A DNA stretch of 64,000 bases from Halopseudomonas yangmingensis (GCF_900114825.1 NZ_FOUI01000001.1:62001-126000), one strand, 5' to 3'. Numbered from the stretch's first letter, positions 9,434 to 19,835 are shown. Program-made: numbers and translations. Notes: generated by a model from the sequence alone, not told the origin.

Positions 9434-10788
9434 GTCGCCAGCGCGGCAGACCACGTCAGCCGAGTGCCGGACCGGCAGCGGTCGGTCAACGTATCGAGCT
9501 GGTGATCGAGCGGCTCAGCCATGACGGACGCGGGATTGGCCGCTGGCGCGGGGTGACCACCTTTGTCGAGGGCGCACTGCCGGGTGAGCAGGTGCAGGCG
9601 CGTGTGCAGCGCGCGCGCAGCAAGCTGGTCGAGGCGCGGCTGGAAACCCTGCTGCAGGCCATACCTGAACGGTTGACACCGCGCTGTGCGCACTTTGCCC
9701 TGTGTGGCGGTTGCAGCCTGCAGCACATGCCGGCCGGGCAACAGCTGGCGCTGCGCCGCGAGGCCCTGCAGCAGCAGTTGCAGCACTTCGCCGGGGTGCA
9801 GCCGGAGCAATGGGCCGAACCGCTGCGCGGCCCGGAGTACGGCTACCGGCAGCGCTGTCGGGTGGCCCTGTTGCCGGAAGCCGGGCGGGTGCAGGTGGGC
9901 TTTCGCCAGCGCAGCAGCAATGCGCTGGTGGAGGTTGGGCAGTGCCCGGTACTGGAGCCCCGGCTGGAGGCGTTGCTGCCCCGGCTGGCGCCGCTGTTCA
10001 ACAGCCTCGACAGTCGTGCCCGGCTCGGGCATGCCGAATTGCTCGGCGGTGCAGCGCAGGCCCTGCTGGTGCGGCATATCGGTCAGCCACCGGCGGCCGA
10101 CCGGCAGCGGCTGATCGAGTTTGCCGCCAGCGAGGCGATTGATTGCTGGCTGCTGGCGGGCGATCAGCCCGCCGAGTGCCTGAACAATCCGGCGGCCCGA
10201 CTTGCCTATGCACTGCCAGGTCAGGGGTTGCAGCTGGGCTTTGCGCCCGGCGACTTTATCCAGGTCAATCCGCAGGTCAATCAGCAAATGGTGGCCCAGG
10301 CGCTGGAGTGGCTGGCGCCGCAGGCGGGCGAGGCTATTCTCGATCTGTTCTGCGGGGTCGGCAACTTCGCCCTGGCGCTGGCCCGTCGGGGCGCACGGGT
10401 TACCGGTATCGAGGGCAGTGCGGCCATGGTCGAGCAGGCGCAGCACAATGCGCGTGACAATGGCCTTGAAGGGTTGCACTTTTTCGCCGCCGACCTGTCC
10501 AAGCCGCTGCAGCCGGCATTGCTGCCCGGCGAATACGCTGCGGCATTGCTGGATCCGCCGCGTGATGGCGCCGAGGCGCTGGTACAGCAGCTGGCGCAGG
10601 CACAGGTACAGCGCATTCTCTATGTATCCTGCAATCCGGCGACCCTGGCGCGTGATGCCGGGCTGCTGGTTGCCGAGGGCTATCGATTGCAACGGATTGG
10701 TCTGCTGGACATGTTCCCGCAGACCGCGCATGTCGAGGCCATGGCCTTGTTTTGCCGTGCAGGCATCAAGCAGCGAGGAAGTAACTGA
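9430..10788 (+). CDS. rlmD: 23S rRNA (uracil-1939-C5)-methyltransferase RlmD
   Basis: SAM-dependent enzyme that methylates U1939 of 23S rRNA. It has 452 residues: an N-terminal TRAM domain (residues about 17-75), an iron-sulfur cluster motif with Cys86, Cys92 and Cys95 (CAHFALCGGC) and a fourth cysteine near 172, then the Rossmann methyltransferase core with DLFCGVGNFAL and the catalytic cysteine in YVSCNPATL. It overlaps cysM (ATGA) upstream and relA downstream. The cysM-rlmD-relA-mazG order is conserved in Pseudomonas. Confidence 0.94.
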   Translation: MSRQRGRPRQPSAGPAAVGQRIELVIERLSHDGRGIGRWRGVTTFVEGALPGEQVQARVQRARSKLVEARLETLLQAIPERLTPRCAHFALCGGCSLQHMPAGQQLALRREALQQQLQHFAGVQPEQWAEPLRGPEYGYRQRCRVALLPEAGRVQVGFRQRSSNALVEVGQCPVLEPRLEALLPRLAPLFNSLDSRARLGHAELLGGAAQALLVRHIGQPPAADRQRLIEFAASEAIDCWLLAGDQPAECLNNPAARLAYALPGQGLQLGFAPGDFIQVNPQVNQQMVAQALEWLAPQAGEAILDLFCGVGNFALALARRGARVTGIEGSAAMVEQAQHNARDNGLEGLHFFAADLSKPLQPALLPGEYAAALLDPPRDGAEALVQQLAQAQVQRILYVSCNPATLARDAGLLVAEGYRLQRIGLLDMFPQTAHVEAMALFCRAGIKQRGSN

Positions 10789-13040
10789 TGGTTCAGGTCA
10801 GGGCGCAGCAACCGGTCAATACCGATGGCAGCATCAATATTCACGTCTGGCTGGAGCGCATCCAGCAGCGCGTGCCGCTGACCTCGCCGGCGGTGCTGCT
10901 GGAGGCCTGCGAGTGGGCGCGCGACCTCGAGCGTCAGGCGATTGCCGCCGAGAACTTCTGGGCCGAGGGTGCCAGCAGTTTCCGCACCGGTCTGGAAATG
11001 GCCGAGATCCTTGCCGACCTTAAGCTGGATCAGGATTCGCTGGTGGCGGCGGTGATCTACCGCGCGGTGCGCGAGCGGCAGACCGATCTGGCCGAGGTTG
11101 AACACCGTTTTGGCGAGGTTGTGGCTGGGCTGGTGGACGGGGTGCAGCGGATGGCGGCGATCAGCGTATCGCAAAATCCGGCGCGGGCCACCGCCTTCAG
11201 CCCGCAGGCGCAGGTGGAAAACCTGCGACGCATGCTGGTAACCATGATCGACGACGTGCGGGTGGCGCTGATCAAGCTGGCCGAGCGTACCTGTGCCATC
11301 CGTGCGGTCAAGAACGCGCCGGAGGAAAAGCGCTACCGGGTCGCCCGCGAGGTGTTCGACATCTATGCGCCGCTGGCTCACCGGCTGGGGATCGGTCATA
11401 TCAAGTGGGAACTGGAAGACCTGTCGTTCCGCTACCTGGAGCCGGACCAGTATATGCAGATTGCCCGGCTGCTTGATGAGCGCCGGCTGGATCGCCAGCA
11501 GTACATTGACACTGTCATGCAGCAACTGCGCGATTCGCTGGAGGAGGCCGGCATCGAGGCCGATATCAGCGGCCGTGCCAAGCATATCTATTCGATCTGG
11601 CGCAAGATGAAGCGCAAGGGCATCGACTTCAACCAGGTGTATGACGTGCGCGCGGTGCGCATCCTGGTCGAACGGTTGCCGCACTGCTATGCGGTGCTCG
11701 GTGTGGTGCACAGCCTGTGGCGGCACATTCCCAACGAGTTCGACGACTATGTCGCCAATCCCAAGGAAAATGGCTACCGATCGCTGCATACCGCGGTGGT
11801 CGGCCCGCAGGGCAAGGTGCTGGAAGTGCAGATCCGCACCCGCAATATGCATGAAGAAGCGGAGCTGGGCGTCTGTGCGCACTGGCGTTACAAGGGCACC
11901 GATGTGGATACCGCCTCGAATGCCTACGAAGACAAGATTGCCTGGCTGCGCCAGGTGCTTGAATGGCACGAGGAGATGGGCGATATCGGCGGTCTGGCCG
12001 ATCAGTTGCGGGTCGATTTCGAGCCGGATCGTATCTACCTGTTCACCCCGGACGGCCATGTGCTCGACGTACCCAAGGGCGCCACGCCGCTGGACTTTGC
12101 CTACCGCATTCATACCGAGATCGGCCACAACTGCCGGGGCGCCAAGGTCAATGGCCGCATAGTGCCGCTGACCTATGTGCTGCAGACCGGCGAGCAGGTG
12201 GAGATCATTACCGGCAAGCAGGGCGGACCAAGCCGCGACTGGCTGAATCCCAACCTCGGCTACCTGAATACCTCGCGGGCGCGGGCCAAGGTGCAGGGCT
12301 GGTTCAAGCAGCAGGCCCGTGAACAGAATGTGCAGGCCGGCAAGCTGATGCTCGAGCGCGAGCTGACCCGGCTGGCGCTGAACGGTGCCGACTATGCCCA
12401 GTTGATCGATCGTCTGGGCATCCGCACCCAGGAGGACCTGTTTGCTGCGGTCGGCTCCGGTGATCAGCGACTGGCCCACGTGGTGAATGTTGCCCAGCAA
12501 CTGGTCGAGCCTGAAGCCCATAGCGAGCAGCTGGAATTGTTGCCGCGACGTTCCTCGCGGCCACCCAGCGATCGGCGTGGCGATGTGCATATCCAGGGCG
12601 TCGGCAACCTGCTGACCCAGTTGGCCGGTTGCTGCCAGCCGGTGCCGGGCGATCCGATCATCGGCTACATCACCGTCGGTCGCGGTGTCACCGTGCACCG
12701 CGCCGACTGTGCCACCGCCATGCAGCTGCAGGACCGCGAATCCGAGCGGCTGATAGAGGTCAGCTGGGGGCGGGAGCCGGTGCGTACCTACCCGGTGGAG
12801 ATATCCATTCGCGCCTATGATCGCTCGGGGCTGCTGCGTGACGTCTCGCAATTGCTGGCCAATGAAAAGCTCAATGTGCTTGAGGTCAGTACCCGTACCA
12901 ACAAGGATGACAACAGCGCGCTGATGCTGCTGACCGTGGAGATTCCCGACCTGCAGTTGCTTGGCCGGTTGCTCGGCCGGATCGGCCAGTTGCCGAATGT
13001 CATCGAGGCGCGGCGCAACCGCCAGGAGGGCCGGCGCTGA
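10788..13040 (+). CDS. relA: (p)ppGpp synthetase RelA
   Basis: Ribosome-associated stringent factor that transfers pyrophosphate from ATP to GTP or GDP when uncharged tRNA enters the A site. It has 750 residues: a degenerate N-terminal hydrolase domain (the HDxxED metal motif of SpoT is absent near residues 85-105), the synthetase domain with GYRSLHTAV, the TGS domain starting near DRIYLFTPDGHVLDVPKGAT, a zinc-finger-like region with GCCQPVPGD, and a C-terminal ACT domain. Loss of the HD motif marks it as the monofunctional RelA. It is coupled by 1-base stop/start overlaps to rlmD and mazG. Confidence 0.96.
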   Translation: MVQVRAQQPVNTDGSINIHVWLERIQQRVPLTSPAVLLEACEWARDLERQAIAAENFWAEGASSFRTGLEMAEILADLKLDQDSLVAAVIYRAVRERQTDLAEVEHRFGEVVAGLVDGVQRMAAISVSQNPARATAFSPQAQVENLRRMLVTMIDDVRVALIKLAERTCAIRAVKNAPEEKRYRVAREVFDIYAPLAHRLGIGHIKWELEDLSFRYLEPDQYMQIARLLDERRLDRQQYIDTVMQQLRDSLEEAGIEADISGRAKHIYSIWRKMKRKGIDFNQVYDVRAVRILVERLPHCYAVLGVVHSLWRHIPNEFDDYVANPKENGYRSLHTAVVGPQGKVLEVQIRTRNMHEEAELGVCAHWRYKGTDVDTASNAYEDKIAWLRQVLEWHEEMGDIGGLADQLRVDFEPDRIYLFTPDGHVLDVPKGATPLDFAYRIHTEIGHNCRGAKVNGRIVPLTYVLQTGEQVEIITGKQGGPSRDWLNPNLGYLNTSRARAKVQGWFKQQAREQNVQAGKLMLERELTRLALNGADYAQLIDRLGIRTQEDLFAAVGSGDQRLAHVVNVAQQLVEPEAHSEQLELLPRRSSRPPSDRRGDVHIQGVGNLLTQLAGCCQPVPGDPIIGYITVGRGVTVHRADCATAMQLQDRESERLIEVSWGREPVRTYPVEISIRAYDRSGLLRDVSQLLANEKLNVLEVSTRTNKDDNSALMLLTVEIPDLQLLGRLLGRIGQLPNVIEARRNRQEGRR

Positions 13041-13855
13041 TGCACGGCATCGACGACCTGCTGTTATTGATGCGTCGCCTGCGTGACCCGCAGACGGGCT
13101 GTCCCTGGGATCTGGAACAGAGCATTGCCAGTCTGGTGCCGCATACCCTGGAGGAGGCCTACGAGGTGGCGGATGCCGCAGCACAGGGTGACCTCGGCCA
13201 GCTGCGTGGCGAACTGGGCGATCTGCTGTTTCAGGTGGTGTTCTATGCCCAATTGGCCAGCGAGCAGGGCAGTTTCGACTGGTCAGCGGTGGTCGATGGC
13301 ATAGTCGGCAAGCTGCTGCGCCGACATCCCCATGTATTCCCCGATGGCCAGCTGCATGGCAATCCTGCGCGGCCCGGGCTGCAGTCTGCCCAGGTGGCCG
13401 AGCGCTGGGAGCAGATCAAGGCCGAGGAGCGCGCCGGGCAGGCACAGGCACCTGAGCAGCTGTCGCTGCTGGATGATGTACCGCTGGCGCTGCCCGCCCT
13501 GAGCCGTGCGCAAAAGCTGCAAAAGCGTGCTGCCAGCGCCGGTTTTGACTGGCCCGAACTGGCCCCGGTGCTGGACAAGCTGGATGAGGAGCTGGCCGAG
13601 CTGCGCGAGGCACTGGTAGCCAATCAGCCGGAGCGGATGGCCGCTGAGCTGGGTGATCTGCTGTTCAGCGTGGTCAATCTGGCGCGGCACCTGCAAGTGA
13701 ATGCCGAGGCCGCGCTGCGCGGCTGCAACCAGCGCTTCGAGCAGCGCTTTCGTTATATCGAGTCCCGTCTGCGGGAAGCCGGCGCCCGCGTCGAGGGCAG
13801 TTCGGCGGCACAGCTGGATGCCCTGTGGAATCAGGCCAAGGTAGAAGGCCTGTAG
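13040..13855 (+). CDS. mazG: Nucleoside triphosphate pyrophosphohydrolase MazG
   Basis: Hydrolyses (d)NTPs to monophosphates plus pyrophosphate, clearing aberrant nucleotides. It has 271 residues with two MazG repeats. The first carries CPWDLEQS, then LEEAYEVADA and ELGDLLFQVVFYA; the second carries FDWPELAPVLDKLDEELAEL and ELGDLLFSVVNLAR. The ATG overlaps the relA stop, and pairing with relA is widespread in proteobacteria. It ends 73 bases before ppc. Confidence 0.94.
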   Translation: MHGIDDLLLLMRRLRDPQTGCPWDLEQSIASLVPHTLEEAYEVADAAAQGDLGQLRGELGDLLFQVVFYAQLASEQGSFDWSAVVDGIVGKLLRRHPHVFPDGQLHGNPARPGLQSAQVAERWEQIKAEERAGQAQAPEQLSLLDDVPLALPALSRAQKLQKRAASAGFDWPELAPVLDKLDEELAELREALVANQPERMAAELGDLLFSVVNLARHLQVNAEAALRGCNQRFEQRFRYIESRLREAGARVEGSSAAQLDALWNQAKVEGL

Positions 13856-13928
13856 TCTCCCGGGGACTTGCAAGATCACTGGAGCATGGCCATGCTGAGG
13901 CTTCCATGTATGCTGCCGGAGCCCTGCC

Positions 13929-16568
13929 ATGCCCGAGATAGATGCCCGCCTGCGCGATGACGTTCACCAGCTCGGCGAGTTGCTGGGCAATGTGATTCGG
14001 GAACACCTTGGCGAAGACTTCCTGCAGCGCATCGAGCGTATCCGCCTGGGCGCCAAGCGCAGTCGCCGGGATGCCGCCGACGGCCAACGGGCACTACTCT
14101 CCGAGCTGCATGGCATCCCTGATGACCAGTTGCTCCCGGTATGCCGGGCCTTCAACCAGTTCCTCAATCTGGCCAATATTGCCGAGCAGCACCACCGCAT
14201 CCGTCGGCGTGGCTGCGATGAGGCGTTGCCGTTCGAGGACGTCTGTGTCGATCTGCTGCTGCAACGTTTACTGCATGAGGGGCATGCACCTGAGCGGCTG
14301 GCCGCCGAGGTGGCTGCGCTGGATATCGAACTGGTGCTGACTGCCCATCCGACCGAGGTCAGTCGCCGCACACTGATCCAGAAATATGATGCGATTGCCG
14401 CCGAGCTGGCGCGCGCCGATCACCGTGACCTGTGCACCAGCGAACGTCAGGCGCTGCGCGATGCCCTGGCATGTTTGATCAGCGAAGCCTGGCATACCGA
14501 TGAAATCCGCCGTAGCCGCCCGACCCCCGTGGACGAGGCGAAATGGGGTTTTGCAGTTATCGAGAATTCCCTGTGGCAGGCGGTTCCACAGTTTCTGCAG
14601 CGACTCGATCAGTCGCTGCAGGCGGTCGGAGCCGCGCCGCTGGCGCTTGAGGCAGCACCGATAGGCATCGCCTCCTGGATGGGCGGCGACCGCGACGGCA
14701 ACCCCAACGTCACCGCGCCGGTAACCCGTGAGGTACTGCTGCTGGGACGCTGGATGGCCGCCGATCTGTACCTGCGTGATATCGAACAACTGATCTCGCA
14801 GTTATCGATGCAGCAGGCAACGGATGAACTGCTGGCGCTCAGCGGTCCTTCCTTTGAACCTTACCGGGTGATTCTCAAGCAGTTGCGTGCGCGTTTGCTG
14901 GCCACCCGCGACTGGGCGCAGGCGGCGCTGGATGCCGAGCTGGAGCCGCCAACCGAGGTGTTGCAGAACCTCGAACAGCTGCGTCAGCCCTTGTTGCTGT
15001 GCCACGCCTCGCTGCTCGCCTGCGGCATGCAGCGGATCGCCAATGCCGCCCTGCTGGACACCCTGCGCCGGGTCAGTGCCTTTGGACTTGGGCTGGTGCG
15101 GCTGGATATCCGCCAGGATGCGGCCAGACACGCTGCGGCCCTCGGCGAGCTCACCGAATACCTCGGACTGGGCCGTTATGACCTGTGGGACGAGTCGCAG
15201 CGCTGCGACTTTCTGCTGAATGAGCTGGCCGGGCGCCGGCCCTTGCTGCCACCACGCTGGCAGCCCTCGGCGGAAACCGCCGAAGTGCTGGCAACCTGCG
15301 CGGTGGTGGCGGCGCAGCCGGCCGAACTGCTCGGCAGTTACGTGATCTCCATGGCCGGTCAGGCCTCCGATGTGCTGGCGGTGCGGCTGCTGCTGAAAGA
15401 ATCCGGGGTTGACTGGCCGATGCGCGTGGCCCCGCTGTTCGAGACACTGGATGATCTGCAGCGTGCCGAAGCGGTGGTTGATCGTCTGCTCGGGCTGCCC
15501 GGTTACCGGGAACTGGCCGGTGACCAGCAGGAGGTGATGATCGGCTATTCGGATTCGGCCAAGGACGCCGGTGCGCTGGCGGCCGGCTGGGCCCAGTACC
15601 GCGCCCAGGAGGCGCTGGTGGCAGTGTGCGCGCGGCATGGCGTGCGCCTGCGGCTGTTCCATGGGCGTGGGGGCACCGTCGGCCGCGGCGGGGCGCCGGC
15701 GCACATGGCGATCCTCTCGCAGCCACCGGGTTCGGTAAAGGGGCAACTGCGGGTAACCGAGCAGGGCGAGATGATCCGCTTCAAGTTCGGCCTGCCGTGG
15801 ATTGCGGTGCAGAGCCTGCAGCTGTACCTGAGTGCGGTGCTGGAGGCGACCCTGTTGCCACCGCCGGCACCACGCCCCGAGTGGCGCGAACTGATGCAGC
15901 AGCTGGCGGATCGTTCGGTTCAGGTGTATCGCGGCGTGGTGCGCGAGGAACCGCAGTTTGTCGAGTATTTCCGCCAGGCCACCCCAGAGCAGGAGCTGGC
16001 CCGTCTGCCACTCGGCAGTCGTCCGGCGAAACGCCGGGTGGGCGGCGGTATCGAGAGTTTGCGGGCGATTCCCTGGATTTTTGCCTGGACCCAGACGCGG
16101 CTGATGCTGCCGGCCTGGTTGGGGGCCGGGCAGGCGCTGGCCGAGCTGATCGAGGCCGGTGAGGTGGAGCGGCTGCGGGAAATGATGCAGGACTGGCCAT
16201 TTTTTCTGGCGCGGGTCGAGATGCTGGAGATGGTGTTGTCCAAGGCCGATGCCGGGATTGCCCGCTTCTATGAGGAGCGACTGGCCGATGCTGACCTGTG
16301 GCCATTGGGTGAGCGTCTGCGGACGGCGCTGGCGAATGCCGTGCAGGTGATTCTGCAACTGCGCGACAGCGAGCGTCTGCTGGCGCATAATCCGGCGCTG
16401 GGCGAGTCGGTGGCCATCCGTAACCCTTATACCGACCCGTTGCACCTGCTGCAGGCCGAGCTGATGGCGCGTACCCGCAGTCAGGGCGAGGCGGCTGATC
16501 CCTCTCTGGAACGGGCCTTGTTGGTGACCATGGCCGGCATTGCTGCCGGTATGCGCAATACCGGCTGA
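13929..16568 (+). CDS. ppc: Phosphoenolpyruvate carboxylase
   Basis: Carboxylates PEP with bicarbonate to oxaloacetate, an anaplerotic step. It has 879 residues. Catalytic stretches are [20 protein letters not shown] with its essential histidine, [30 protein letters not shown], the glycine-rich loop [14 protein letters not shown], and the C-terminal tail ending MRNTG, which sits near the active site. The 73-base gap after mazG contains no obvious separate promoter. A strong hairpin follows the stop codon. Confidence 0.96.
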   Translation: MPEIDARLRDDVHQLGELLGNVIREHLGEDFLQRIERIRLGAKRSRRDAADGQRALLSELHGIPDDQLLPVCRAFNQFLNLANIAEQHHRIRRRGCDEALPFEDVCVDLLLQRLLHEGHAPERLAAEVAALDIELVLTAHPTEVSRRTLIQKYDAIAAELARADHRDLCTSERQALRDALACLISEAWHTDEIRRSRPTPVDEAKWGFAVIENSLWQAVPQFLQRLDQSLQAVGAAPLALEAAPIGIASWMGGDRDGNPNVTAPVTREVLLLGRWMAADLYLRDIEQLISQLSMQQATDELLALSGPSFEPYRVILKQLRARLLATRDWAQAALDAELEPPTEVLQNLEQLRQPLLLCHASLLACGMQRIANAALLDTLRRVSAFGLGLVRLDIRQDAARHAAALGELTEYLGLGRYDLWDESQRCDFLLNELAGRRPLLPPRWQPSAETAEVLATCAVVAAQPAELLGSYVISMAGQASDVLAVRLLLKESGVDWPMRVAPLFETLDDLQRAEAVVDRLLGLPGYRELAGDQQEVMIGYSDSAKDAGALAAGWAQYRAQEALVAVCARHGVRLRLFHGRGGTVGRGGAPAHMAILSQPPGSVKGQLRVTEQGEMIRFKFGLPWIAVQSLQLYLSAVLEATLLPPPAPRPEWRELMQQLADRSVQVYRGVVREEPQFVEYFRQATPEQELARLPLGSRPAKRRVGGGIESLRAIPWIFAWTQTRLMLPAWLGAGQALAELIEAGEVERLREMMQDWPFFLARVEMLEMVLSKADAGIARFYEERLADADLWPLGERLRTALANAVQVILQLRDSERLLAHNPALGESVAIRNPYTDPLHLLQAELMARTRSQGEAADPSLERALLVTMAGIAAGMRNTG

Positions 16569-16576
16569 GCCTGCGA

Positions 16577-16607
16577 CCAAGGTCTTGCTTGTGCTGCAAG
16601 ACCTTGG
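16577..16607 (+). terminator. 12-bp perfect hairpin after ppc
   Basis: The arms CCAAGGTCTTGC (16577-16588) and GCAAGACCTTGG (16596-16607) pair without mismatch around a 7-base loop, nine bases after the ppc stop. The U-run that follows is weak (ATTTT, 16613-16617), so it could be an intrinsic terminator, a transcript-stabilising end or a palindromic repeat. Position favours a terminator for the ppc message. Confidence 0.6.
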
Positions 16608-16644
16608 CGTGTATTTTGAACGCCCATTTTTATTACCGAATTTG

Positions 16645-16658
16645 TGTGACCTGTCACA
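16645..16658. promoter_or_regulatory. 14-bp palindrome TGTGAC-CT-GTCACA upstream of adk
   Basis: A perfect inverted repeat 99 bases upstream of the adk start, in the 188-base ppc-adk gap. The half-site resembles CRP/Vfr sites (TGTGA), but the spacing between TGTGA and TCACA is 4, like FNR/Anr sites, instead of the 6 of CRP. It may be an operator for a dimeric regulator; which one cannot be read from the sequence. A TTGAAC element (16616-16621) is nearby but has no good matching -10. Confidence 0.3.
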
Positions 16659-16741
16659 AAATCCCGGCATGTGACCGCGGACAGGCACTTGCCCATCTTG
16701 CCCGTTTCCTCAAGGGCAATATGGGCCACGGTTTCGTTTAA

Positions 16742-17404
<663 letters not shown>

Positions 17405-17420
17405 TCGCTTTGCCTGAAAC

Positions 17421-17459
17421 AACCCGTGCCGCCTTCGGGTCGCACGGGTTTTTCGTTTT
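17421..17459 (+). terminator. Rho-independent terminator after adk
   Basis: A 9-bp stem AACCCGTGC (17421-17429) / GCACGGGTT (17442-17450), with a 12-base loop containing CTTCGG, runs directly into TTTCGTTTT. This is a textbook intrinsic terminator 17 bases after the adk stop. It separates adk from tsaB. Confidence 0.88.
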
Positions 17460-17499
17460 GGCTACAATCGCCGCCTGATCTGACCACCGGATTTTCCCC

Positions 17500-18174
17500 A
17501 TGACCACGCTGCTTGCCCTGGATACCGCCACCGAAGCCTGTTCGGCTGCCCTGTTGCATGAGGGGCGCCTGTTGCAGCGCTTCGAGGTGATCCCGCGCAT
17601 GCACGCCCAGCGCCTGCTGCCGATGCTCGAGGAGCTGCTGGCCGAGGCCGGTTTGCCATTGTCGGCGGTCGATTGTTTGGTGTTTGGGCGCGGTCCCGGG
17701 GCCTTTACCGGGGTGCGGATTGCCACCGGACTGGTGCAGGGGTTGGCTTTCTCGATTCAGCGGCCGGTGATTGCAGTCTCCGATCTGGCGGCACTGGCGC
17801 AGCAGGCCTGGCGTGTGCACGGCGCCGAGCGGGTGGCGGCGGCGATTGATGCGCGGATGGACGAGGTGTACTGGGGCTGTTACCAGCAGCAGGACGGGGT
17901 GATGCAGCTGTGCGGGCTGGAGGCGGTATTGCCGCCTGAGCAGGTCGAGCTGCCGCGTGGCTTCGCCGATTGCTCTGGTGCCGGCACCGGTTGGCAATAT
18001 GCCGGGCGACTGGCGGTCAGTGCCAGTCAGAGCTGGCCGCAGATGCTGCCCGATGCGCGCGATTTGCTGGATCTGGCACTGCCCGAGTGGCAGGCCGGTC
18101 GGGTGCTGGATGCTGCCGATGCGCAGCCGGTATATCTGCGTGACAAGGTGGCGACGCCCAAGGCGCGTCCCTGA
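17500..18174 (+). CDS. tsaB: tRNA threonylcarbamoyladenosine modification protein TsaB
   Basis: Scaffold partner of TsaD in making the t6A37 modification of ANN-decoding tRNAs. It has 224 residues with an ASKHA fold: LALDTATEACSAAL at the N-terminus, the FGRGPGAFTGVRIATGLVQG motif near residues 63-85 and AAIDARMDEVYWG. Placement after adk matches Pseudomonas. The start is the ATG at 17500, after the adk terminator, so it probably has its own promoter. Confidence 0.92.
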   Translation: MTTLLALDTATEACSAALLHEGRLLQRFEVIPRMHAQRLLPMLEELLAEAGLPLSAVDCLVFGRGPGAFTGVRIATGLVQGLAFSIQRPVIAVSDLAALAQQAWRVHGAERVAAAIDARMDEVYWGCYQQQDGVMQLCGLEAVLPPEQVELPRGFADCSGAGTGWQYAGRLAVSASQSWPQMLPDARDLLDLALPEWQAGRVLDAADAQPVYLRDKVATPKARP

Positions 18175-18236
18175 GCTGGCTTGCTGCTATCGGCGAGCTG
18201 GCATAGACTGATCAGGAATCTCACTGGAACCCGCAC

Positions 18237-18551
18237 ATGCGTCTGGACGGTTTCTCACCCTGGAACGGACTGGCTGATCGCAGTCCCCGCGCTGTTGTCG
18301 CGCCGCCCAACAGTGAGCCGACGCGCGCCGGTCAAACCGCGCCTGCTGCGCCCGCCGAACCACCCCGCAACCTTGCGCCGCGCGCCCTGAGTGCCAGTGC
18401 GCCGAGTGCCGAATATATCCCGGCGCGGCGTGACAGCGCACCGCCGGTCTACGGCAAGGGTGCCCAGGCACTGGCCAGTTATCAGGCGACGGCCCAGTTG
18501 CCGCTGGATGAGGCCGCCGACACCGTATTCGGCCTCGATCTGTACGCCTGA
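18237..18551 (+). CDS. Hypothetical Pro/Ala-rich small protein
   Basis: A 104-residue protein I do not recognise by function. It is rich in proline and alanine over residues 20-70, without signal peptide, membrane segment or cysteines, and looks largely disordered apart from the C-terminal third (GKGAQALASYQATAQLPLDE). It lies 62 bases downstream of tsaB on the same strand. Genes of this type follow tsaB in other pseudomonads, which makes it likely real. It converges on the next gene with an 11-base gap. Confidence 0.65.
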   Translation: MRLDGFSPWNGLADRSPRAVVAPPNSEPTRAGQTAPAAPAEPPRNLAPRALSASAPSAEYIPARRDSAPPVYGKGAQALASYQATAQLPLDEAADTVFGLDLYA

Positions 18552-18562
18552 AGCCTTCCTTC

Positions 18563-19345
18563 CTAAGCCCTGCCAGCCAGTAGCAGATCAGCCGCCATGC
18601 CTTCACTGCCATCATGGCGGGTGAAGCTGCCGGTCTGGGCGATGCTGTCGTAGGTATTCAGGGCAATCCGGGTGTTGCGGTAGTCGAGGCTGATGCTGGC
18701 TACGCCGGCGTCCTTCAGGCCCTGTAGTTGCTGGCTGCCATCACTGGCAAAGCGCAGTACCTGCAGTTGCTGGTAAATCTGATCATTGGCATCGATGCGG
18801 CCGTCGCGGTTGTCATCAAAGCGCGCCAGTTCCTCGAAGCCGTTGGCGGCGCCGTGCTGGTCGCCAAACAGTTCGCGGCCGTCATCAATGCGTCCGTTGC
18901 CATTGCGGTCGAGCGCCAGCAGCACGGCATCGCCGAGCGGAACGCTGAGTTGTTCGGCTTTGCCGTCGGCGTTCAGGTCAAAGCGTACGCCGGCGTCGAT
19001 GCCGGAGGTGCGGATGCCGCGTCCGCTCAGGTCCAGTACCAGCGGGTCGGTGACCTGGGGTTCGGGGTTGGCGCGCACTTCCAGATTCAGGCTGCGCTGT
19101 TCGATCATCTGCAGGGTCGCGTCTACCTGCTGGACCTGGCTGACGGCGGTCTGCTCGGTGGGCGGGCTGTCGGTGGCCTTGGCCTGCTGCTCCTTGATGT
19201 CGATTTTCAGGGCATTGCGCAGGATCTGGAAATCCTTGTCCTCATCCATGCGCCGCCGGACTTCATCGCGCAGGTCGCCGTCACGCGCGGGCGTGATGGT
19301 CTGACTGGCGGAGGGCAGGGCATTCAGCATCGGGTACACTCGCAT
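18563..19345 (-). CDS. EF-hand/dockerin-like calcium-binding protein
   Basis: A 260-residue protein (255 if the second ATG, first base 19330, is the start) with no signal peptide or TM. The C-terminal half starts with a VLDLSGRGI motif common in bacterial Ca-binding and RTX-associated proteins. Three Asp/Asn-rich loops follow: DLNADGKAE (about 129-137), DRNGNGRIDDG and DDNRDGRIDAND, the last two close to the dockerin/EF-hand consensus DxNxDGxID. The N-terminal 100 residues are helical and charged, with no recognised domain. Calcium binding is an inference from the loops; the cellular role is unknown. Confidence 0.72.
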   Translation of the reverse strand: MRVYPMLNALPSASQTITPARDGDLRDEVRRRMDEDKDFQILRNALKIDIKEQQAKATDSPPTEQTAVSQVQQVDATLQMIEQRSLNLEVRANPEPQVTDPLVLDLSGRGIRTSGIDAGVRFDLNADGKAEQLSVPLGDAVLLALDRNGNGRIDDGRELFGDQHGAANGFEELARFDDNRDGRIDANDQIYQQLQVLRFASDGSQQLQGLKDAGVASISLDYRNTRIALNTYDSIAQTGSFTRHDGSEGMAADLLLAGRA

Positions 19346-19426
19346 TCTGCCAAGGGCAGCTCAGGTCGATGGCTACTGTATCGGCTGGCAAAGTGATGGC
19401 TTTAGTCATGCTGGCTAAATTATATG

Positions 19427-19536
19427 GCTTGGTTGCCGATGGCGGGTTCTGGACCGTGCCCAGCCATGGATGGCTGGGCGCGAGCTTACAGGGACGTACT
19501 TGCAGCGTGTCCAGAACCCGCCATTGGCAATCAAGC
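19427..19536. repeat. Large inverted repeat element 1
   Basis: Arms of 28 bases (19427-19454 and 19509-19536) are complementary except for two positions. They start GCTTG and end internally with GTTCTGGAC / GTCCAGAA. The 54-base centre holds the palindrome CAGCCATGGATGGCTG (19461-19476) and a GGGACGTACTTGCAGCG segment of the kind seen in dispersed intergenic repeats of gammaproteobacteria. No ORF is inside. It is probably a REP/MITE-like intergenic element; see the neighbouring element 2. Confidence 0.7.
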
Positions 19537-19582
19537 ATGCACAGGCAAGCTAAAACCATTGATCTGGGTTCGCCCGTGCGAG

Positions 19583-19768
19583 CGCACTACCCGGTTGCCA
19601 GTTCTGGACACGCCGTGAACCCCCTGCGGGCCGGCCTTCCAATCACAGATTGTCAGGCGTTCGACTGCGCGCGAAGCAATGCTTCGCAAGCGCTTGTCTC
19701 ACCCCTGGGGGCTCGCCGCTAGCCATCCCTGGCTATCGACGGTCCAGAACCGGCAACCGGGTAGCGCG
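19583..19768. repeat. Large inverted repeat element 2
   Basis: Arms of 27 bases (19583-19609 and 19742-19768) match as inverted repeats except for two positions. They end internally with the same GTTCTGGAC / GTCCAGAAC octamer-plus-one as element 1. The 132-base centre differs from that of element 1 and includes smaller palindromes: CGAAGCAATGCTTCG near 19672 and TAGCCATCCCTGGCTA near 19720. Together, elements 1 and 2 fill most of the roughly 490-base gap between the calcium-binding gene and rsmJ. Confidence 0.7.
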
Positions 19769-19835
19769 TCCTGAAATTTTTTACGCAGTTTATGGCCCAT
19801 TCTTAAAAACAGTTGGGTTTGGAGGTTGAAACACA

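Noticed and set aside
10680-13184. 834-residue open frame on the reverse strand over relA
   Set aside because: It is the antisense shadow of relA in GC-rich DNA; relA has all family motifs, and the antisense product resembles nothing.
14802-16688. 628-residue reverse open frame over ppc
   Set aside because: Antisense shadow of the PEP carboxylase gene, with a biased composition and no recognisable domain.
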